Shown piece after piece: positions 7,044 through 11,118 of a stretch of DNA of 11,118 nucleotides. The notes under the pieces are model-generated. The model was not told the DNA's origin. It searched no databases and worked only from the letters and a program-made list of their open reading frames with translations. The stretch comes from Lachnospiraceae bacterium (lineage in GTDB: Bacteria; Bacillota; Clostridia; Lachnospirales; Lachnospiraceae), in NCBI GenBank assembly GCA_009774615.1, contig VSOC01000121.1, forward strand, positions 1 through 11,118, in the 5' to 3' direction. Each line of letters starts with the position of its first letter. The stretch's first letter is position 1. A program made the translations under genes and the position numbers.

Positions 7044-7081
7044 GTCAGCAACGGTGGAAAAGCCGTTAGAAAGCGGCTGAC
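7044..7081 (+). other. rpsB-tsf intergenic stem-loop
   Basis: GTCAGC (7044-7049) pairs with GCTGAC (7076-7081), and AACGG (7050-7054) with CCGTT (7063-7067), leaving an 8-base bulge on the right side. No T-run follows, so it is not a standard terminator. It could be an RNA processing site or stability element that sets the S2 to EF-Ts ratio. Confidence 0.45.
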
Positions 7082-7163
7082 TAAGGAAAAGCAGCAGGGA
7101 AAGCAGCTTGTAAACAGGTAATTAGGCAGACAAGCCGATGATGATAAACAGGAGGGATAGACG

Positions 7164-8096
7164 ATGGCAGTTACCGCAGCAATGGTAAAAGAATTAAGAG
7201 AGATGACCGGCGCCGGGATGATGGACTGCAAGAAAGCACTTGCAGCTACCGACGGCGATATGGATAAAGCAGTTGAGTATTTAAGAGAAAAGGGTCTGGC
7301 CGGAGTAACGAAGAAAGCCGGACGTATTGCCGCAGAGGGTATGGTGGTTACCGCTTTATCCGAAGACGAAAAGAATGCAGTAGTGGTTGAAGTTAATGCA
7401 GAAACCGATTTCGTGGCAAAGAACGAAGTGTTCCGCACCTATGCCGCAAATGTAGCAGCACAGGCATTAAAGAGCAATGCAGCAAACATCGATGAATTTA
7501 TGGCTGAAACCTGGGAGAAAGACCCAAGCTTAACCGTAAAAGAAGCATTAGCCCTGCAGATTTCCATTATTGGTGAGAATATGAACATCCGCCGTTATGA
7601 GAAGGTTGCTGTAGAGAATGGCTTTGTATCTTCCTACATCCATGCAGGCGGAAAGATTGGCGTACTGGTTGTTGTAGAAGCCGACGTGATCAATGATTCT
7701 GTAAAAGAGATGGCAAAGAATGTGGCAATGCAGGCTGCAGCCTTAAAGCCATTGTACACCAGCCGCGACGAAGTTGACGCTGACTATATCGCAAAGGAAA
7801 AAGAAATCTTAACCGTTGCCGCAAAGAACGAAAAGCCGGACGCTAACGATAAGATTATTGAAGGCATGGTTATGGGCCGTATCAACAAGGAACTGAAGGA
7901 AATCTGTCTGCTGGATCAGGTTTATGTAAAGGCAGAAGACGGAAAGCAGTCCGTTGCTAAGTATGTAGAATCCGTAGCAAAGGCAAACGAGAGTAATATC
8001 CGTATAGTGAAATTTGTACGCTTTGAAACGGGCGAAGGAATGGCCAAAAAGGAAGAAAATTTTGCTGAAGAAGTGGCAAAGCAGATGGGCATGTAA
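7164..8096 (+). CDS. tsf: Translation elongation factor Ts
   Basis: EF-Ts is the nucleotide exchange factor that removes GDP from EF-Tu during translation. It has 310 residues, within the family range (about 280-310). The N-terminal UBA-like domain includes LREMTGAGMMDCKKAL (11-26). It is followed by KKAGRIAAEG (50-59) and the catalytic TDFV motif (81-84) in EVNAETDFVAKN, which inserts into EF-Tu. The coiled-coil and C-terminal domains are present, ending in FAEEVAKQMGM. It starts at the ATG after AGGAGGGATAGACG and is cotranscribed with rpsB. A strong terminator follows, so pyrH is not part of this operon here. Confidence 0.98.
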   Translation: MAVTAAMVKELREMTGAGMMDCKKALAATDGDMDKAVEYLREKGLAGVTKKAGRIAAEGMVVTALSEDEKNAVVVEVNAETDFVAKNEVFRTYAANVAAQALKSNAANIDEFMAETWEKDPSLTVKEALALQISIIGENMNIRRYEKVAVENGFVSSYIHAGGKIGVLVVVEADVINDSVKEMAKNVAMQAAALKPLYTSRDEVDADYIAKEKEILTVAAKNEKPDANDKIIEGMVMGRINKELKEICLLDQVYVKAEDGKQSVAKYVESVAKANESNIRIVKFVRFETGEGMAKKEENFAEEVAKQMGM

Positions 8097-8141
8097 CTCC
8101 AAAATGGGAGGTCCCAATCGCAACTTATCATAGGTTATCAA

Positions 8142-8186
8142 AAGGCGCTGGAAGCCGATAAAATCAAGGCTTCCGGCGCTTTTTTG
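8142..8186 (+). terminator. Strong intrinsic terminator of rpsB-tsf
   Basis: Arms 8142-8156 and 8168-8182 pair over 15 positions, including GCGC and GGAAGCC/GGCTTCC, with an 11-base loop. A T-run follows at 8180-8185. It marks the end of the conserved translation operon and the start of the accessory region. Confidence 0.95.
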
Positions 8187-8200
8187 GTGTTTATTGGAAC

Positions 8201-8220
8201 TACTGTAAATTACTGTAAAA
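8201..8220. repeat. 10-base tandem repeat
   Basis: TACTGTAAAT (8201-8210) is directly followed by TACTGTAAAA (8211-8220), differing only in the last base. It lies between the tsf terminator and the TGTACA cluster. Confidence 0.7.
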
Positions 8221-8242
8221 TATCATATCTTAATGCAAAAGT

Positions 8243-8287
8243 TGTACATGGAATTGTACATGAACTGTACATAGAAAATCATGTACA
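8243..8287. repeat. Cluster of four TGTACA boxes
   Basis: TGTACAT occurs at 8243-8249, 8255-8261 and 8266-8272 in direct orientation, and as its complement ATGTACA at 8281-8287. Steps of 12, 11 and about 15 bases put the direct copies on the same face of the helix. This fits a multi-site operator or arm-type recombinase sites. The bound protein is unknown. Confidence 0.6.
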
Positions 8288-8820
8288 AAGTCGCATCCTT
8301 CTTAAAACATTAAAACAATCAAAACAATCTTCCAAGAAATAAAAAACAAGAAATGGTCTTAGTATATTTTTCCATTAAGATTTTTTGTGAAAAAATGCAC
8401 TTGTTTTTCGGTAGCATGAGCCATATTGAATATATGAATATTACAAGGTATTAGAACACCTGCTTTTCCTACCATACGCAGAAAACTGGTCAGAAGGAGG
8501 CACCGGAAGATAGAACAAACACAACATAAACAAATCATAGGTCAGTTACCAATCTGCAATGATGTAATGTCAGTTTTATATGAATGTGATAAAGCAAAAT
8601 CGCCGTCATCAAGAATCTATTCGGTGCTAAAAAATGGTGTACAAATACATTAGGCATAGTATTACAGATCTGGAATGTTATGCAGAGCAAGGCTTTCCGA
8701 AGATATAGGAGGGAACATGTAGCCAGGGATATTGGTATACATGCGGCAGAAGGAGGCAAATGATTTACTTTTGTTAGCGTTATAGTTTAACTTATTGAAT
8801 GTAAGAAAGAGATGGGACTG

Positions 8821-9825
8821 ATGAATTTAATTAGTTTGTTTAGTGGTTGTGGAGGGTTAGATTTAGGTTTTGAAAAGGCAGGATTTAATATTCCTGTGGC
8901 AAATGAATTTGATAGAACGATATGGGAAACCTTCAAAGTTAATCACACAAAGACATATCTTATCGAAGGTGATATTCGACGAATTACAAAAAAGGATATA
9001 GAGCCGTATATTTTGGGGAAAGTCGATGGTATTATAGGTGGACCTCCTTGCCAATCATGGTCAGGGGCAGGGGCGCTTAAGGGGATTGAAGATGCAAGAG
9101 GAAAGTTATTTTATGACTATATAAGAATATTGACAGAATGTAAGCCCAAGTTTTTCTTGGCTGAAAACGTTAGCGGTATGCTTGCGGCCAGACATTCAGA
9201 AGCTGTGAAAAACATTTTAAGGCTTTTTGAAGAAGCGGGATATGATTTTTCACTTACTTTAGCAAATGCAAAAGATTATGGTGTTGCAGAAGAGCGAAAG
9301 AGAGTTTTTTATATAGGATTTAGAAAAGATTTGGAAATTGAGTTTAAATTTCCGCATGGTTCTACAGAAGATAATGCAAAAAAAATAACTTTAAGGGACA
9401 GTATTTGGGATCTTAAAAATACCGCTATTCCGGCGGCTTCTAAAAATCATCATAACCCTAATGCAATGAATAATAATGAGTATTTTACAGGGGAATATTC
9501 TACAATATTCATGAGCAGAAACCGAGTGAAGTCTTGGGACGAGCAAGCCTATACGGTTCAAGCATCTGGTCGTCAGTGCCAACTCCACCCACAGGCTCCT
9601 AAAATGGTAAAAGTGGATAAGAATACTTGCAGATTTGTTGAAGGAAAAGAACATTTGTATAGAAGAATGACTATCCGAGAGATTGCAAGAATCCAAGGAT
9701 TTCTAGATGATTTTAAATTTATTTATGAAAACACGAACGATGCTTATAAAATGATAGGAAATGCGGTTCCTGTGAACTTGGCATATGAAATTGCCACTGC
9801 AGTAAAAAAAGTGTTAGAGAAATAA
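8821..9825 (+). CDS. DNA (cytosine-5) methyltransferase, M.HaeIII-like
   Basis: This enzyme transfers a methyl group from S-adenosylmethionine to carbon 5 of cytosine in DNA. With the start at 8821 it has 334 residues. Motifs in order are I FSGCGGLDLGF (7-17), IV GGPPCQSWS (73-81) with catalytic C77, VI LAENVSGM (113-120), VIII EERKR (157-161), IX in RMTIREIARIQGF (282-294), and X GNAVPVNLAYEI (313-324). The target region (about 195-265) includes FMSRNRVKSWDEQAYTVQAS and GRQCQLHPQAP, nearly the same as M.HaeIII as I remember it, so GGCC is the likely target. An ATG at 8812 would add three residues, but the family normally starts MNLISLFSG. No restriction enzyme lies beside it. Its AT-rich composition differs from rpsB-tsf, consistent with transfer. 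Confidence 0.95.
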   Translation: MNLISLFSGCGGLDLGFEKAGFNIPVANEFDRTIWETFKVNHTKTYLIEGDIRRITKKDIEPYILGKVDGIIGGPPCQSWSGAGALKGIEDARGKLFYDYIRILTECKPKFFLAENVSGMLAARHSEAVKNILRLFEEAGYDFSLTLANAKDYGVAEERKRVFYIGFRKDLEIEFKFPHGSTEDNAKKITLRDSIWDLKNTAIPAASKNHHNPNAMNNNEYFTGEYSTIFMSRNRVKSWDEQAYTVQASGRQCQLHPQAPKMVKVDKNTCRFVEGKEHLYRRMTIREIARIQGFLDDFKFIYENTNDAYKMIGNAVPVNLAYEIATAVKKVLEK

Positions 9826-9972
9826 GGTTAGTGAAATGTAACACGTATACAATAGAAAGAATTTATGACAGGGATGGCAGATAGGAATCTGTTTCGAGGT
9901 GAAAAATGAACCATGCTGGAAGGAGAGAGTGAAAGAAACCTGGATGAGGCAGAGTACAGAAGTAAAATATGA

Positions 9973-10001
9973 TTTCGTGTTGTCCCATTTTGGAATATAA
10001 T
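9973..10001 (+). promoter_or_regulatory. Candidate promoter of the tyrosine recombinase
   Basis: A perfect -10 box TATAAT (9996-10001) lies 17 bases after a weak -35 TTTCGT (9973-9978). Transcription would start near 10008, just ahead of AAAGGAGG (10016-10023). This supports the start codon at 10032 rather than the upstream in-frame ATG at 9969. Confidence 0.45.
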
Positions 10002-10031
10002 GAAAGAAATTTCAAAAAGGAGGCGACCCGC

Positions 10032-10946
10032 ATGGAAATAAGAGAAGAAATGGAACAATATCTGGAATTTTGTCAATATCGGAAGGAACTGAGCAGAAAC
10101 ACGGTGAAAGCATACAGGATAGACCTGGAACAATTTCTGCGCTATGTTAAGGAAGACACGCTTTTAAGGTCTAAAATTGAAGCATATATAACAGAACTAC
10201 ATAAAAAATACAAACAAAAAACCGTGAAACGTAAAATTGCCAGCATAAAGGCGTTTTATCAATACCTTGAAGAAGAAGAGAGAATGAAGGAAAGCAATCC
10301 ATTTACGAAAATCCGGGTGAAATTTAAGGAGGTGGAGAGCCTGCCAAGGATCATCCCCAGAAATGAGATTGAAAAGCTTTTGAACTGTATGTATGCGATA
10401 ATCGACCATTCAGAAAAAAAATCCACAATTTACCGGGATCTGACGATTGTGGAAATTTTTTTCGCAACAGGAGCCAGAGTCTATGAAATATCAAATTTGA
10501 AAAGGCAGGATATTGATTTGGATAATGGGATTATCCGGATCTTTGGCAAGGGCAGCAAGGAGCGGTGCGTGCAGATTGGAAATCATGATATCCTGGAATT
10601 GATGAAAGCATATTATCAAATGAATCAAGAAGTGATAGAAGAATGCGGCTTTTTCTTTGTAAACCAGCAGGGGAAACGGTTTTCAGAACAGTCGATCCGC
10701 CGTATGCTCCGGAAATATTCGTGCCAGGCAGGCGTTTCCGTTCATATCACCCCTCATATGTTCCGTCATTCTGTCGCCACGTATCTATTGGAAGAGGGTG
10801 TTGATATTATGTATATACAAAAGCTCCTGGGGCATAGTTCCATCAAGACGACGCAGATCTATTTGCATATCGCTTCCAAGAAGCAGATGGAAATACTGAG
10901 AGAGCGGCATCCAAGGAACCGGATGCAGATCCAGAGAGCAGCGTAG
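10032..10946 (+). CDS. Tyrosine recombinase, XerC/XerD-like
   Basis: A site-specific DNA recombinase of 304 residues, the size of Xer proteins. Residues 1 to about 85 form the SAM-like core-binding domain (LEFCQYRKELSRNTVKAYRI at 11-30). From about 105 on is the catalytic domain with the full set: R149 (ATGAR), K173 (FGKGSKER), H242 and R245 (PHMFRH), H268 (LLGHSS) and the nucleophile Y277 (TTQIY). The start at 10032 follows AAAGGAGG with 8 bases spacing. It may resolve chromosome dimers or act on a mobile element; lack of nearby att-like repeats, excisionase or relaxase leaves this open. Genuine XerC/XerD genes usually sit in other neighbourhoods, and its position after a solitary methylase favours an accessory role. 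Confidence 0.92.
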   Translation: MEIREEMEQYLEFCQYRKELSRNTVKAYRIDLEQFLRYVKEDTLLRSKIEAYITELHKKYKQKTVKRKIASIKAFYQYLEEEERMKESNPFTKIRVKFKEVESLPRIIPRNEIEKLLNCMYAIIDHSEKKSTIYRDLTIVEIFFATGARVYEISNLKRQDIDLDNGIIRIFGKGSKERCVQIGNHDILELMKAYYQMNQEVIEECGFFFVNQQGKRFSEQSIRRMLRKYSCQAGVSVHITPHMFRHSVATYLLEEGVDIMYIQKLLGHSSIKTTQIYLHIASKKQMEILRERHPRNRMQIQRAA

Positions 10947-11050
10947 GAAGGTTTCTAAAATTAGGGATTCGGCTGGCCTCAAAAAATGGGGGTGGCCTGT
11001 TTATGATGGGAAAAAGAGGCGAAAAAGATAAAAAAATAGCAAAAAAAGAC

Positions 11051-11079
11051 TTCACGATTTGAGAATGATGAGGTATAAT
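11051..11079 (+). promoter_or_regulatory. Promoter for a gene beyond the window
   Basis: TTCACG (11051-11056), a 17-base spacer and a perfect TATAAT (11074-11079) form a good sigma-A promoter. The only ATG after it in the window (11103) reaches a stop after four codons, so the gene it serves lies outside or this is a longer leader. Confidence 0.6.
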
Positions 11080-11118
11080 AGAGGACAGTTAGTAGGAAGT
11101 GAATGGATAATACATAGT

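Larger units (their letters stand above)
8187..8811. other. AT-rich stretch without a convincing gene
   Basis: About 625 bases separate the tsf terminator from the methylase. No intact gene is seen on either strand. The best fragments are short and in different frames. One is a 47-codon frame at 8510-8653 that follows GGAGG (8496-8500) but begins at ATA. Another is a frame of about 56 codons ending at TGA 8761-8763 (ending ARDIGIHAAEGGK). They overlap and look like possible decay products of lost coding sequence, which is inference. Short repeats near 8201-8287 are listed separately. I found no promoter of quality for the methylase. Confidence 0.5.

Noticed and set aside
7809..8141. 110-codon - strand frame across the end of tsf
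   Set aside because: It is antisense to conserved EF-Ts coding sequence and is a shadow.
8510..8653. 47-codon frame after GGAGG
   Set aside because: It starts at ATA, has no recognisable motif, and is too short to call as a gene.
8098..9994. 12-base exact inverted match TCCAAAATGGGA (8098-8109) and its complement (9983-9994) flanking the methylase region
   Set aside because: In 11 kb a few 12-base matches are expected by chance; the spots overlap the tsf 3' flank and a promoter and show no duplication typical of insertion.
9899..10000. 33-codon GTG frame between methylase and recombinase
   Set aside because: No ribosome binding site is seen, it runs into the recombinase promoter, and it resembles no family I know.
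9969..10031. Upstream ATG as recombinase start
   Set aside because: The likely promoter -10 box is downstream of it, and the strong AAAGGAGG serves the ATG at 10032.
10975..10997. GGCC...GGCC hairpin after the recombinase as terminator
   Set aside because: The stem is only 4 bp before a mismatch and no proper T-run follows.
1..11118. CRISPR array, tRNA, rRNA or insertion sequence
   Set aside because: No regular spaced repeats, cloverleaf-like sequence, rRNA stretch, transposase or paired terminal repeats were found.

Overview
The window looks like chromosomal DNA of an anaerobic Firmicute, most likely a Lachnospiraceae (Clostridium cluster XIVa) relative. The basis is moderate GC content, strong AGGAGG-type ribosome binding sites, sigma-A promoters with 17-base spacers, and rpsB, tsf and met transporter sequences of clostridial type. 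Genus or species cannot be assigned from sequence reading alone.

Region 1 (1-3331, + strand) is a complete D/L-methionine ABC importer operon: metN (ATPase with NIL domain), metI (permease) and metQ (substrate-binding lipoprotein). A consensus promoter at 133-161 precedes it. A palindrome resembling operators of Rrf2/CymR-type sulfur regulators lies just downstream of the predicted transcription start, and a terminator-like hairpin sits in the leader. No SAM-I riboswitch or T-box consensus was seen. A strong terminator closes the operon.

Region 2 (3375-5907) is a divergent pair: a MATE-family efflux pump on the - strand and a BmrR-like MerR-family activator on the + strand. The pump promoter has the abnormally long 19-base spacer with a centred dyad that is the hallmark of MerR-activated promoters, so the pair reads as a drug-sensing efflux switch. 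The regulator has its own candidate promoter, a 13-base tandem duplication at its start, and two GC-rich stem-loops in its leader.

Region 3 (5964-8186, + strand) is the core translation operon rpsB-tsf (ribosomal protein S2 and elongation factor Ts). It is driven by a strong promoter through an unusually long leader of about 300 bases, has an intergenic stem-loop, and ends in a strong intrinsic terminator. pyrH, a frequent follower of tsf, is not next to it here.

Region 4 (8187-11118) is accessory in character. An AT-rich stretch of about 625 bases without a convincing gene carries short repeated motifs (four TGTACA boxes and a 10-base tandem repeat). It is followed by a DNA cytosine-5 methyltransferase closely resembling M.HaeIII (predicted GGCC specificity) with no partner restriction enzyme in the window, and then a XerC/D-like tyrosine recombinase with all catalytic residues. 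The window ends in a good promoter whose gene lies outside.

I found no clearly novel multi-gene system. The most worthwhile leads are the rpsB leader, the two-layer control of metNIQ, the MerR/MATE switch, and the solitary GGCC-type methylase beside a recombinase.
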